The notes beneath the pieces are model-generated. The model saw only the letters and a list, made by a program, of their open reading frames with translations. It did not search any database and was not told where the DNA came from. The position numbers and the translations under genes were made by a program. Shown here one piece after another: positions 1-10,622 of a stretch of 64,000 bases of DNA; the stretch's first letter is position 1; each line of letters starts with the position of its first letter. The DNA is from Mycolicibacterium sphagni (lineage in GTDB: Bacteria; Actinomycetota; Actinomycetes; Mycobacteriales; Mycobacteriaceae), in assembly GCF_002250655.1 (NCBI RefSeq), contig NZ_NOZR01000007.1, positions 1-64,000 on the forward strand, in the 5' to 3' direction.

Positions 1-1
1 G

Positions 2-70
2 ACCCCGGCTGAGGCCTTCAACGACCAGTTACTCTTGCTCCAACAAGCCGGTGTTGCGACAACCGATTGA
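2..70 (+). CDS. C-terminal tail of a gene that begins before the window
   Basis: An open frame enters from the left edge and stops at TGA 68-70. It encodes 22 residues ending in QQAGVATTD, which looks like an ordinary actinobacterial C-terminus. The stop lies 25 bases before the enoyl-CoA hydratase start on the same strand, so the two may share a transcript. Too little is visible to name a family, and chance openness cannot be excluded at this length. Confidence 0.35.
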   Translation, partial: TPAEAFNDQLLLLQQAGVATTD

Positions 71-95
71 ATCCGCCCTGATATAGAAAGTCGCT

Positions 96-902
96 ATGAC
101 TTCGGCTGAGCCGCACCTGAAATTCGAACGTGACGGAAACGTCGTCGTGCTCACGATGAACAATCCGCGGCGGCGAAATGCACTGACGCCCTCGATGATC
201 GCGCTGATGGCACAGGCGTGGGATGAGATCGACGCGAACCCGGACATCCGCGCCGCGATCCTCACCGGGGAGGGTTCGTCGTACTGCGTCGGCGGCGACC
301 TGGCCGACGGCTGGATGGTGCGGGGATCGTCCGGCGCAACGCCGCAACCGGAACGGAAATCTGCTGGCAGCGTCATCACCGACGGGCTGCTGCTGACGCG
401 TTCGCTAGCCACGCCGCTGATTGCTGCCGTCAACGGAGCCTGCCTGGGCGGCGGCTGTGAAATGTTGCAACAGACCGATATTCGGATTGCCGAGGAGCAT
501 GCGGTGTTCGGCCTGCCGGAGGCGAGGTGGGGCCTGATCGCCGGTGCCGGGTCGACGGTTCGCCTGAAACGTCAGATTCCCTACACCAAGGCCATGGAGA
601 TGATCCTGACCGGCGAACCGCTGACTGCCGCGGAGGCCTATCACTTCGGACTGGTCGGGCACGTTGTTCCGAGCGGCGGCTCGCTGGAGAAGGCGCGCGA
701 GATCGCGGCGAAGGTCAGCGCCAACGGGCCACTCGCCGTGCGCAATGCGAAGGCATCTATCGTCGCCAGCGGTTGGCTCGACGAGGACGCCGCCCGTCAG
801 ATCGAGCAGCGGTTCGTCGTGGAGGTGATGCGCTCGGCCGACGCAAAGGAGGGGCTGGCGGCCTTCAGCGAGAAGCGTGCGCCACGATATACCGGACGAT
901 GA
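96..902 (+). CDS. enoyl-CoA hydratase/isomerase (crotonase) family protein
   Basis: A 268-residue crotonase-fold protein, the usual family length. Near residue 28 RRNALTPSM and then CVGGDL are the first half of the CoA and oxyanion-hole region. NGACLGGGCEM is the second oxyanion-hole glycine stretch. FGLPEARWGLIAGAG contains a glutamate in the position of a hydratase catalytic acid. It should act on acyl-CoA esters in the cytoplasm; the true substrate is unknown. The start ATG has AGAAAG five bases upstream. The stop codon overlaps an upstream in-frame ATG of the CoA-transferase gene, so the two are probably co-transcribed in a catabolic acyl-CoA pathway. Confidence 0.85.
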   Translation: MTSAEPHLKFERDGNVVVLTMNNPRRRNALTPSMIALMAQAWDEIDANPDIRAAILTGEGSSYCVGGDLADGWMVRGSSGATPQPERKSAGSVITDGLLLTRSLATPLIAAVNGACLGGGCEMLQQTDIRIAEEHAVFGLPEARWGLIAGAGSTVRLKRQIPYTKAMEMILTGEPLTAAEAYHFGLVGHVVPSGGSLEKAREIAAKVSANGPLAVRNAKASIVASGWLDEDAARQIEQRFVVEVMRSADAKEGLAAFSEKRAPRYTGR

Positions 903-916
903 CCGGGAGGATTGGG

Positions 917-2110
917 ATGGAACACGCTGGACCACTGAGCGGTATTCGCGTACTGGAGTTGTCGATCGCGCTCACCGGCCCCTACATCGGCGCCCTGTTC
1001 GCCGATCAGGGCGCCGACGTCGTAAAGGTCGAACGGCCCGACATTGGCGACATCATGCGGTGGATTGGCCCGAGCGTCAACGGGTTAAGCGCGGTCTTCC
1101 GGGTCTGCAACCGCGGCAAGCAATCCATTGCCGTGGACATCCGGACCGACGCCGGTCGGGAGATCGCACTCGAACTGGCCGCGCAGGCCGACGTCGTCAT
1201 CCAGAACTTCCGCCCCGGCGTAGCCGAACGGCTCGGCGTCGGATACGAGAACGTCGTGGCGATCAACCCCGACGTCGTCTATCTGTCGCTGACCGGATTC
1301 GGCGAGGTCGGGCCCTACCGTGATCGCAGCGCCTATGACACCGTGATCCAGGCCTACGGTGGGCTCGCGTCGAGCCAGGCCGGATCCGGCGGCGAGCCGA
1401 TCTTCCTGCAGCAGGTGGTCGCCGATAAAGTCACCGCGCTCTATGCCAGCCAGGCTGTCACCGCTGCACTGTTGGCGCGCGCGAACGGACGCGGCGGCCA
1501 GCACGTGCACGTCTCGATGGTCGACGCGGTGGTCTCGTTCCTGTGGGCGGATGCGACCGGCAACGAGGTGCTGCTCGATTCAGACGGCTCGCAGCCGTCG
1601 AGTTTCACCCAGGGCTTCAAGCCCTTCCGGTTCATCGATGGCTGGGGCGTGGTGACACCGATCTCGGACTCCGACTTCACCGGCATGTGTCGCGCGCTTG
1701 ACGCGCCAGGGGCGGACGATCCGCTGCTGGCGACCGCTGACCTGCGCAATCAGCATCGGCCGTTGATGGGCCAGGTGATGAAGGCCTGTTATGCGGGCGC
1801 GGAGAAACTCACTGTAGAACAAGCGACGGCGCGTTTCGAGGCTGAGGACGTGCCGTTCGCCATGATCGTGCCGCCCAGCGAACTGCCCAACGACCCGCAC
1901 GCCATCGAGATGGGGTTGTTCGTGGAGGCCGAGGACGCGGTCGTCGGCCGCACCCGCATCCCGAGGCACCCGGCGTTGTTCGATGCCACACCCGCTCAAT
2001 TGGCTGGGCCTGCACCAGCATTGGGTGAACACACGACGCAGGTGCTGGGGCAGCTGGGCCGCTCAGATCAGGAAGACGAACTGCGGCAAGCGCGCATCGT
2101 CGCGGGGTGA
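917..2110 (+). CDS. CoA-transferase family III (CaiB/BaiF type)
   Basis: A 397-residue protein opening with GPLSGIRVLELSIALTGPY, the characteristic N-terminus of family III CoA-transferases, then a nucleotide-fold segment ending ADVVKVERP and VVIQNFRPGVAERLG. Members move CoA between carboxylic acids, for example from succinyl-CoA or carnitine-type donors. ATG 917 is preferred because GGGAGG lies at 905-910. An in-frame ATG at 899 overlaps the preceding stop and would add six residues. The same frame stays open far upstream inside the hydratase gene, but that extension is not protein-like. With its neighbour it probably activates and degrades an unidentified acid. Confidence 0.85.
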   Translation: MEHAGPLSGIRVLELSIALTGPYIGALFADQGADVVKVERPDIGDIMRWIGPSVNGLSAVFRVCNRGKQSIAVDIRTDAGREIALELAAQADVVIQNFRPGVAERLGVGYENVVAINPDVVYLSLTGFGEVGPYRDRSAYDTVIQAYGGLASSQAGSGGEPIFLQQVVADKVTALYASQAVTAALLARANGRGGQHVHVSMVDAVVSFLWADATGNEVLLDSDGSQPSSFTQGFKPFRFIDGWGVVTPISDSDFTGMCRALDAPGADDPLLATADLRNQHRPLMGQVMKACYAGAEKLTVEQATARFEAEDVPFAMIVPPSELPNDPHAIEMGLFVEAEDAVVGRTRIPRHPALFDATPAQLAGPAPALGEHTTQVLGQLGRSDQEDELRQARIVAG

Positions 2111-2125
2111 ACTGCGGGTGTGACC

Positions 2126-3403
2126 TCATGAGACACCGGAGTCTCCTAACCAGGCGAGTGCTGCGACCACCAGCGCTTGGGTTCCGGTGTCGAGGGTGGG
2201 TTGGATCACCGGGGCAAACCTCGGCGAGTGGTTGACCGGGATGTCTTCTGCCACCCGCCCGGCGTTCACTGCCTCTAGATACTGCTGTTCGTCGATTCCG
2301 CCTACGCCCCAATAGGTATAGGCGATACCCAGCGCGTTGGGGATATCACTGAAGTCCTCACTGGCTGCCGCTGCGGGCATTGTTTGGCTGCGTTCGCCGA
2401 AGTGTGCGGCGAACGCATCAGTGACCCGATCGGTGACCTCGTCATCGTTGACCGTGAGCGGAAAACGATCGTAGAGCTCGAATTCGGGCTCTCGCGGTGA
2501 GTTCGACGCTTGGCACTCGGCGATGACGACGCGTCGGATCGCATCAAGCATCGCGGTCCTGACAGATTCGTCATAGGTACGAATGTTCAACTCCAGCACG
2601 GCGTGGTCGCCGATGATGTTGCTTTTGGTGCCTGCTTGAATGCTCCCGATGGTCAGTACGGCCATATCGCTGGGTGCCACCTCCCGCGAGACGATTGTCT
2701 GCAACCGCACCACGATCATCGCTGCGAGCACGATGGGGTCGACGGCGACCTGCGGCATCGAGCCGTGGCCGCCGCGCCCGTAGACGGTGATTCGCATGCT
2801 GTCGGCGGCCGAAAGTACCGGTCCGCGATGGGTGGCCACATATCCGGCGGGCATCGGAAGCACATGCTGGGCGAGGGCGACGTCGACGGGCGGGATTGCC
2901 TGGGCAAGGCCGTCATCGACCATCCCCCGCGCTCCGCCACCGACCTCCTCGGCCGGTTGGAACAACGCAATGGCCGTGCCGCTCCAATGCTCGGTTGCGC
3001 CGGCCAGTAATGCTGCCGCGCCGAGTAAGCAGGTGACATGAACATCGTGGCCGCACGCATGCATGACCGGCACTTCGTTGCCAGCCGAGTCGGTAGCCGA
3101 CTCGGTACTGGCGTAGGGGAGTCCCGTCGCCTCCCGGACGGGTAGTGCATCCATATCGGCGCGGATCAGCACCGACGGGCCACTGCCGTTCCGGATGACC
3201 CCGACCACGCCGGTGCCCCCGATTCCGTCGCGGACCTCGTATCCCCATTCGCGGAGCCGGTCAGCGGCAATCCCGGCGGTGCGATGTTCTTGATGGGACA
3301 GTTCCGGGTGCTGGTGGATATCGCGGTAGAGCGCCTCTTGCCAGGACCGGATCCCGGGCAGCCCACTCAAAACGGCGCTGAGGGGGTTCGACGTCGTAGT
3401 CAT
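2126..3403 (-). CDS. M20-family amidohydrolase (hippurate hydrolase-like)
   Basis: A 425-residue M20 metallo-amidohydrolase. Visible signatures are HQHPELSHQEH near the N-terminus, RADMDALPV, the metal ligands in MHACGHDVH, and QPAEEVGGGA with the paired catalytic and metal-binding glutamates. SAAASEDFSD near the C-terminus supplies another conserved ligand region. Relatives remove acyl groups from amino acids, indole acetyl conjugates or hippurate; the substrate here cannot be read. ATG 3403 is chosen because a purine-rich GCGAGG sits just upstream. The frame stays open further, but the added residues are low in conservation. The gene faces the CoA-transferase with 15 bases between stops. 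Confidence 0.85.
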   Translation of the reverse strand: MTTTSNPLSAVLSGLPGIRSWQEALYRDIHQHPELSHQEHRTAGIAADRLREWGYEVRDGIGGTGVVGVIRNGSGPSVLIRADMDALPVREATGLPYASTESATDSAGNEVPVMHACGHDVHVTCLLGAAALLAGATEHWSGTAIALFQPAEEVGGGARGMVDDGLAQAIPPVDVALAQHVLPMPAGYVATHRGPVLSAADSMRITVYGRGGHGSMPQVAVDPIVLAAMIVVRLQTIVSREVAPSDMAVLTIGSIQAGTKSNIIGDHAVLELNIRTYDESVRTAMLDAIRRVVIAECQASNSPREPEFELYDRFPLTVNDDEVTDRVTDAFAAHFGERSQTMPAAAASEDFSDIPNALGIAYTYWGVGGIDEQQYLEAVNAGRVAEDIPVNHSPRFAPVIQPTLDTGTQALVVAALAWLGDSGVS

Positions 3404-3590
3404 GTGGCCTCGCTTGCTCGTCCGACGAGGGTGGCCGGGGGAGATGCCGTTATTGTCGTCGTGCACCCCACGGTAACGGTGGAGTTCGGTTTCCGAACGT
3501 CGTTCCGATCATCGTCGAGCACATTGATGGCACGTCTTCGGCGATGATCGCGGCGCGATTGTGAGACCTCGGCCGTGGTAGGCATGGGAT

Positions 3591-4271
3591 GTGATCGGGG
3601 AACCACCGCTATTGCTCGTGCTGGACTTGATCGGCACCTTCGTTTTCGGGCTCAACGGGGCGTTGACCGCGGTGCGTGCAGCGCGTCTCGACGTGGTCGG
3701 CGTCGTGACGTTGGGTATGACGACGGCACTGGGTGGGGGCATCATCCGTGATGTTCTGATCGGTTTCATCCCGCCGGCCACCTTTCGTGATTGGCGGTAC
3801 TTCGCGCTTGCGTTCGCCGGCGCGCTGATTGCGTTTGCCCTCAGCAGGGGACTCGCCCGCCTGGAGATCCCGATCACGGTGTTCGATGCGATCGGCCTGA
3901 GCGTGTTTGCGGTCCTCGGCGCGAGTACCGCGATGCGTCACAGCCTCGGGATCGCGCCCTCAATCCTGCTCGGGGTAGTCACCGCGGTCGGAGGGGGGAC
4001 ACTTCGCGACGTCCTCATCCGCCAGATCCCCACGGTGCTGCGCAGCGAGCTGTACGCGATACCCGCTTTGGTAGCCGCCGCGATCACCGTCGCTGCCATC
4101 CACTTTCACGTCTACGGTGTGCCGGCCGCGCTGGGCGCCGTCGCAGCATGCTTCGTAATCCGCATGCTCGGCGTCCGTTTCGGCCTCAACCTTCCCGGGC
4201 CACCGGGCGTGGAACCGGATTTTGGAGGGGAAGATTCCCAGCCTCCGCAGGGGACTCGCGACAGTCAGTGA
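3591..4271 (+). CDS. TRIC-type (UPF0126/YadS) membrane protein
   Basis: A 226-residue integral membrane protein with two homologous halves. Each half carries the family signature: TTALGGGIIRDVLIG near residue 45 and VTAVGGGTLRDVLIR near residue 130. About six to seven hydrophobic segments surround them. Bacterial relatives are trimeric cation channels, and the Pfam domain is also labelled glycine transporter, so the transported species is uncertain. The C-terminus is hydrophilic and ends TRDSQ. GTG 3591 is used because no upstream in-frame start keeps a good N-terminus. It is divergent from the amidohydrolase. Confidence 0.8.
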   Translation: MIGEPPLLLVLDLIGTFVFGLNGALTAVRAARLDVVGVVTLGMTTALGGGIIRDVLIGFIPPATFRDWRYFALAFAGALIAFALSRGLARLEIPITVFDAIGLSVFAVLGASTAMRHSLGIAPSILLGVVTAVGGGTLRDVLIRQIPTVLRSELYAIPALVAAAITVAAIHFHVYGVPAALGAVAACFVIRMLGVRFGLNLPGPPGVEPDFGGEDSQPPQGTRDSQ

Positions 4272-4369
4272 GGCGGGCGCACAGTCGGGTCGACCGCGCT
4301 ACGTGGCGAGTGACTACCCGTCCGGGACCGCGCGGGATCAGCGGAAAACATTCCGCATCAATATCTTTG

Positions 4370-4396
4370 GCTCGATAGGGTGATGGCATATCGAGC
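4370..4396. terminator. inverted repeat between convergent genes, possible terminator
   Basis: GCTCGATA (4370-4377) and TATCGAGC (4389-4396) form a perfect 8-bp stem with an 11-base loop, just beyond the stop of the XRE-family gene. No T-run follows on either strand, so a terminator role is only plausible. Confidence 0.35.
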
Positions 4397-4397
4397 G

Positions 4398-5288
4398 TCA
4401 ACGTCTTGGCGCTGCCCGCTCCGAGGGGAGACCGTCTTGGCTGACCGCCCAGGAGGCCAGCAGTTTGAGCCCGTCGGCGGTCGGTGTGCCGGCTGCCGCG
4501 GTGTAGATGTTGAGTTGCAGGCCGGGCTCGGAGGGCACTTCCATCGCTTCGAAATCCAGATCCAGCTGTCCGACCACCGGGTGGCGCAGCCGCTTGCGGC
4601 CCGACCGATGGAAACGGACATCGTGCGACGCCCAACGTTGGCGGAACAGCTCACTGCGCGTTGACAGTTCGCCGACCAGGGCGATGAGCTCCTCGTCATG
4701 CGGGTTGCGGCCGGCTTCCATACGGAGCATCGCTGCGGCGTCGCGGACGATCTGGTCGTAATCGACAAAGAAGTCCCTGGCCCCGGGGTCGAGATAGACA
4801 AAGCGTGTGGTGTTGGCAGGTCGGCGAGGATCTGCCAGCACCGGGGCGTACAGCGCTCGAGCCAGCTGATTCATCGCAAGGATGTCGTGGCGTCCGTTGC
4901 GGATCCAGGCCGGCGCGTCGGTGATGGCGTCGAGAACCTGCTGTAGCACGGGGCGCACGGCCCCCACGGCTTTGGGCTTCGGTCGGCTGCCGGGCGGGCC
5001 GGACTCCCGGGCAAGTGCGAACAGGTGCTCGCGTTCGGCCTCATCCAGCTGCAGCGCCGAGGCCAGCGAATCGAGAACACTCTCCGAGGCGCCGGACAGG
5101 TTGCCCCGTTCCATGCGGACGTAATAATCGACCGAGACACCCGCGAGTAGTGCCACCTCCTCGCGCCGCAGGCCTTTGACCCGGCGGTTGCCGCCATAAG
5201 CTGGCAGCCCGGCCTGTTCAGGGCTGATGCGGGCGCGGCGCGAACTCAGGAACTCGCGGACTTCGTGGCGCATGTCGATCGTGCCCAT
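4398..5288 (-). CDS. XRE-family regulator with MmyB-like ligand-binding domain
   Basis: A 296-residue transcription factor. The N-terminal helix-turn-helix contains GLRREEVALLAGVSVDYYVRMERG, followed by a linker and a PAS-like MmyB/MLTR domain with WIRNGRHDILAMNQLARALYAP and later the FRQRWASHDVRFH stretch. This architecture is common in actinobacteria and often controls an adjacent oxidoreductase, a role fitting its position divergent from the alcohol dehydrogenase gene. ATG 5288 is chosen because GAAGAG precedes it closely; ATG 5273 (five residues shorter) is equally possible. The frame continues upstream, but that part overlaps the divergent gene and contains the palindromes described separately. 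Confidence 0.85.
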   Translation of the reverse strand: MGTIDMRHEVREFLSSRRARISPEQAGLPAYGGNRRVKGLRREEVALLAGVSVDYYVRMERGNLSGASESVLDSLASALQLDEAEREHLFALARESGPPGSRPKPKAVGAVRPVLQQVLDAITDAPAWIRNGRHDILAMNQLARALYAPVLADPRRPANTTRFVYLDPGARDFFVDYDQIVRDAAAMLRMEAGRNPHDEELIALVGELSTRSELFRQRWASHDVRFHRSGRKRLRHPVVGQLDLDFEAMEVPSEPGLQLNIYTAAAGTPTADGLKLLASWAVSQDGLPSERAAPRR

Positions 5289-5321
5289 CTCTTCACGGTA
5301 GATGTGCGCGTACCCGCCCGG

Positions 5322-5367
5322 GGGGTACTGCTGATACCCCGAACAGCCATCACTGTCCGGGTGACAG
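5322..5367. promoter_or_regulatory. two inverted repeats between divergent regulator and dehydrogenase genes
   Basis: GGGGTA (5322-5327) and TACCCC (5335-5340) form one inverted repeat with a 7-base spacer. CTGTC (5353-5357) and GACAG (5363-5367) form a second with a 5-base spacer. Both lie between the two divergent start codons, the usual place for an autoregulatory operator. Assigning them to the XRE protein is inference. Confidence 0.45.
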
Positions 5368-5389
5368 GTCGGCGTCCTACTGTCGAAGC

Positions 5390-7448
<2,059 letters not shown>

Positions 7449-8657
7449 TCACCAGGTGACGGGTAGTTCCTCGATGTTGTAGATCTCCTTGTTTCCCGCA
7501 AAGCGCAGTTGGTCCGGGTCAACTGCCAGGGCGAGCCCCGGCAGCCGCCGCGCCAACGTCGAGAATGCCACCTGCATTTCGACCCGGGCCAGGTTCTGTC
7601 CGATGCATTGGTGCACGCCATAGCCGAAGCCCAAGTGGCCGCGTGGATTTCGGGTCGCGTCAAATCTCTCGGGTTGTTCGACGAACTCCGGGTCCCAATT
7701 CCCGGCCGGGAGGTTCATCAACAGGAAGTCGCCTTCGCGCACCAGCTGACCGCCCACGTAGACGTCCTGGGTCGCGACTCGGTCCACCTGACTGTGCACG
7801 ATGGTCAGGTAGCGCATCAGTTCTTCGACGATGTCGCCGCTGACGGCGGTGTCGTCGGTCTTGCCGAGCAGTGTGAACGTGTCCGGGTTCTCCAGGAGCG
7901 CAATGGTTCCCAGCGCGATCATGCTGGCCGTTGTCTCGTGCCCGGCCTGCAACAGGATCATGGCGTTCATCGCCGCTGTCTCGCGGCTCAGTTGGCCCGG
8001 CGCGACGTAATCGGTAAGGAGCCGCGTGATGAGATCGTCGCCCGGTTCGCGCTCTTTACGTTCGACGAGTTGGACCATGTACCCGAACATCGCCCCGATC
8101 GCCGCTGCCTTCTCGTCTTCGGACGACCGGGAGTCGAGCCCGACAGTGCTGTGGTGCTGGAAGAATTCGGCATCGCTGTACGGCACGCCCAGGAGCAGCG
8201 AGATCACCGACGACGGCACCGGCAGAGCGAAGTCCCTGACGAGGTCCGCAGGGGGCCCGTTCTCGATCATCGTGTCGAGGAAGCGGTCCACCAACTCTTT
8301 GATCTGGGGCCGCATCGCTTCTGCGCGCCGGAAGGTGAAATCCCGAGTCATCATGCGGCGCAGACGATTATGTTCGGGGTCGTCGATTCGCGCGAAGATC
8401 ACCGGCAGCTCGCCGGTGGCGCCCGCCGCCCGCAAGCGTGGGTTGATCGTGTCGGCACTGAGGCGCGGGTCGACCAGTGATGACCGGATGTCTTCGTAGC
8501 GACTGACGATCCAGGTCGGCCGCCCTTGCCAGAGTGCTTGCCGCAGGCCGGATTCCCGCCACTCGCTGAATTCCGGGGGAGGTGCCAGAGGGCAAACCGC
8601 CGAGCGCGGCCGGGGAATGACGGGAAGCTGCGATTCGCCTTCGACGATGGCGGTCAT
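7449..8657 (-). CDS. cytochrome P450
   Basis: A 402-residue soluble bacterial P450. The I-helix oxygen-binding motif is AGHETTAS. The haem-thiolate loop is FGYGVHQCIGQNLAR with the cysteine ligand, preceded by the RFDATRNP region. The N-terminus lacks a membrane anchor, as in the CYP105/107-type bacterial enzymes it resembles. ATG 8657 (MTAIVEGES) is chosen because the long upstream open frame is not protein-like. No ferredoxin gene is adjacent, so electron partners lie elsewhere. The substrate is unknown. It converges on the aldo/keto reductase with a 29-base gap. Confidence 0.88.
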   Translation of the reverse strand: MTAIVEGESQLPVIPRPRSAVCPLAPPPEFSEWRESGLRQALWQGRPTWIVSRYEDIRSSLVDPRLSADTINPRLRAAGATGELPVIFARIDDPEHNRLRRMMTRDFTFRRAEAMRPQIKELVDRFLDTMIENGPPADLVRDFALPVPSSVISLLLGVPYSDAEFFQHHSTVGLDSRSSEDEKAAAIGAMFGYMVQLVERKEREPGDDLITRLLTDYVAPGQLSRETAAMNAMILLQAGHETTASMIALGTIALLENPDTFTLLGKTDDTAVSGDIVEELMRYLTIVHSQVDRVATQDVYVGGQLVREGDFLLMNLPAGNWDPEFVEQPERFDATRNPRGHLGFGYGVHQCIGQNLARVEMQVAFSTLARRLPGLALAVDPDQLRFAGNKEIYNIEELPVTW

Positions 8658-8936
8658 GGTCTTACTGCAACCCTTCGTCGTAACTCGCGCGGAGCTCAGG
8701 CCGTGACGAAATCGGGCCTTCACGGGCACGAGCTTATCTTGCCGATGGGAACAAATGTTAGGTATGCGCGGAAGCAATTCAGTTCTGATGAGGCCGAATG
8801 GATCAACGGACAAACCTGATACATCGGCGGGGCATCCGATATGCGTCAGTAAGCGGGCGCGGGAAGTTTGCCACATCGTGTCGCCGACCGCCGTACGAGT
8901 GCTGCTCGTGATCTGGCGGCAGGTTTCTACCCGGGT

Positions 8937-9040
8937 ATCGGCGCACCGAGTTGGACCGCCGACTACGACAACGAGACCGCGAACCACTACGACCACGTGC
9001 ACATCGCCACCGACGGCGGTGAATACCCGACCGTCGTCGC
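8937..9040 (+). pseudogene. remnant of a secreted-peptidase-like C-terminal domain
   Basis: A short in-frame stretch contains ETANHYDHVHIATDGG and EYP. As I recall them, mycobacterial exported proteins with an ARB_07466-like C-terminal domain end with almost the same NHYDHVHIATHGGGYP motif. No credible start, signal peptide or rest of the domain lies upstream; stop codons interrupt the frame there. The fragment runs directly into the hydrolase remnant. It is best read as the surviving tail of a deleted gene. Confidence 0.5.
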
Positions 9041-9062
9041 CGCACCGGCCGATTTGTTGAGG

Positions 9063-9463
9063 GACCACGACGTCGCGGTTCGCATGCGCGACGGTGTCAC
9101 GTCGCGCGTCAACGTCTATCGGCCGCCGGGTGACGGCCAGTTTCCGGTGATTCTGTCGGCGCACCCCTACGGCAAGGACGCGCTGCCGCGGCGCACCCGT
9201 CGGGGATGGCGCTTGAGTTTCCAGTTGCGGATCATTACTCAGCCTGCGATATCGAGCTCAGCGCCTCGTCGACGCTGTTTCGCGCAGGCGACGAACTGCG
9301 GCTTCTCATCGCGGGGCGCTACCTCGAACCGTTCGACCCGTTGTTCGGGCGCCTGCCTGACCGGTATGTGCCGAGCCGGATTGGCCGAGCGGTCGTGCAT
9401 TGGGGACCGGGAGCATCGACTCTGAAGATCCCGGTCATTCCGGATGAGAACACCCGCGCGTCG
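9063..9463 (+). pseudogene. CocE/NonD-family hydrolase, internally deleted
   Basis: Two separated pieces of one family are visible. In one frame, 9063-9185 encodes an N-terminal strand, VAVRMRDGVTSRVNVYRPP followed by FPVILSAHPYGKD, typical of CocE/X-Pro peptidase hydrolases. In another frame, from 9206, a C-terminal jelly-roll segment reads SSTLFRAGDELRLLIAGR and then VVHWGPG and IPVIP. The catalytic core that should lie between them, several hundred residues in full-length members, is missing, and the frame changes at the junction. The product cannot be active. Confidence 0.75.
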
Positions 9464-9507
9464 GTGTTGGCTCAGTCAGACAGTCACGACGCCCCTTGGA
9501 GGTCCCC

Positions 9508-10257
9508 ATGCGAATCGCGATAGCCGGCGCGACCGGCAACATCGGTGCCCGTACTGCTGCCGCACTTGGGGATGAGGGCCATGACGTAGTACCGATCAGC
9601 CGCTCGTTAGGCGTCGACCTCCTCACCGGCGAGGGATTGGACGCGGCGCTGCACGGCGTCGACGCGGTGATCGACGCGATCAGCTCACCACCTGTAGGCC
9701 CCGACGAGACCCGTGAGTATTTCGCAACAACGACGACAAACCTCCTCGACAGTGAACAACGCGCCGGCGTCAACCACCACGTGCTGCTCTCGATCGTCGG
9801 AATCCATCGCATCCACGGCGGTACCGCCCACTATGTGGGCAAGCGGGAGCAGGAACGCCTGGTGGAGGCGGGGCCGGTGCCGTGGACCATCGTGCCGGCC
9901 ACCCAGTTCCACGACTTCGCGGCGATGGCGGCCAGCTGGACCGAACAGGACGGCGTCGCGCTCATCGCCCCGCTGCTTGTGCAACCGATCGCGCCTGACG
10001 ATATCGCCCACGTGCTGGCCGAGGTCGCCCTTGGCGCGCCGCGGGGTCGTTACGTCGACGTGGCCGGCCCAGAGACCCAGGACCTGGTCGATATGGCCCG
10101 GCGCACCCATGTGGTTCTGCACCGCTCGGTAACGCTGATTCCGACGTGGTCGGGCCCGCTGGGGCAGGAGTTGGCCGGCAACGTCCTGCTTCCCAGCGAC
10201 GGCGCCCGAATCGCGCCGACGACGTTCGAACAATGGCTGGCGGCCGGGGCCAAGTGA
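9508..10257 (+). CDS. NAD(P)-binding NmrA/atypical SDR family oxidoreductase
   Basis: A 249-residue Rossmann-fold protein beginning MRIAIAGATGNIGARTAAAL, the GxxGxxG nucleotide motif of atypical short-chain dehydrogenases. HHVLLSIVGIHRI and HYVGKREQERLV follow the pattern of NmrA/SDRa5 proteins, including a YxxxK-like YVGK. Relatives bind NAD(P) and act as quinone or isoflavone-type reductases or as redox sensors. ATG 9508 is chosen because TTGGAGG lies at 9496-9502. The gene starts where the hydrolase remnant ends and is followed by a hairpin shared with the convergent whiB3. Confidence 0.8.
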   Translation: MRIAIAGATGNIGARTAAALGDEGHDVVPISRSLGVDLLTGEGLDAALHGVDAVIDAISSPPVGPDETREYFATTTTNLLDSEQRAGVNHHVLLSIVGIHRIHGGTAHYVGKREQERLVEAGPVPWTIVPATQFHDFAAMAASWTEQDGVALIAPLLVQPIAPDDIAHVLAEVALGAPRGRYVDVAGPETQDLVDMARRTHVVLHRSVTLIPTWSGPLGQELAGNVLLPSDGARIAPTTFEQWLAAGAK

Positions 10258-10280
10258 GGCAATCGGAGTCTGACGAGACA

Positions 10281-10315
10281 AGGAGGCCCACCCCGGCGAT
10301 GGGATGGGCCTTCTC
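10281..10315. terminator. hairpin terminator between convergent genes
   Basis: AGGCCCA (10284-10290) pairs with TGGGCCT (10305-10311), and the flanking CCC and GGG extend the stem with a bulge. It sits between the stop of the NmrA-type gene and the stop of whiB3, so it could serve both directions. Confidence 0.55.
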
Positions 10316-10331
10316 GCTTGTTTGCTGAAAA

Positions 10332-10622
10332 TCAGGCGGTGCGGCGAATTCCGCGCTTGAGCAACAACTCGCGCTCCGATTCGCTCAGTCCGCCCCAGAT
10401 GCCGTAGGGCTCGCCAACCGCCAAAGCATGCGAGCGGCATTGAGCGATCACTGGGCAACTCCGGCACATTTCCTTGGCGCGCATCTCACGCTGGGCGCGG
10501 GCGCGGCCACGCTCTCCATCGGGATGGAAGAACATCGAAGAATCGACACCTCGGCAAAGGCCTTGCATCTGCCAATCCCAGATGTCGGCGTTCGGGCCGG
10601 GTAGCTGCTGCGGCTGTGGCAT
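10332..10622 (-). CDS. whiB3: WhiB-family iron-sulfur transcription factor WhiB3
   Basis: A 96-residue WhiB protein. Four cysteines that bind the 4Fe-4S cluster are at residues 23, 53, 56 and 62, in LCRG and MCRSCPVIAQC. The GIWGG turn is at 74-78 and a basic tail ends GIRRTA. The N-terminus MPQPQQLPGPNADIW matches M. tuberculosis WhiB3 as I recall it. WhiB3 senses NO, O2 and redox state and regulates lipid metabolism with the housekeeping sigma factor. Start 10622 has an AGAGGGG ribosome site. Its place beside the sigD locus matches M. tuberculosis synteny. The upstream non-coding region is long. Confidence 0.93.
   Translation of the reverse strand: MPQPQQLPGPNADIWDWQMQGLCRGVDSSMFFHPDGERGRARAQREMRAKEMCRSCPVIAQCRSHALAVGEPYGIWGGLSESERELLLKRGIRRTA

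Noticed and set aside
527..916. 130-residue extension of the CoA-transferase frame
   Set aside because: It lies inside the hydratase gene in another frame; the CoA-transferase N-terminus and ribosome site are at 917.
8658..9164. 169-residue N-terminal extension of the P450 gene
   Set aside because: P450 homologs start near MTAIVEGES; the extension overlaps remnants on the other strand and is not conserved-looking.
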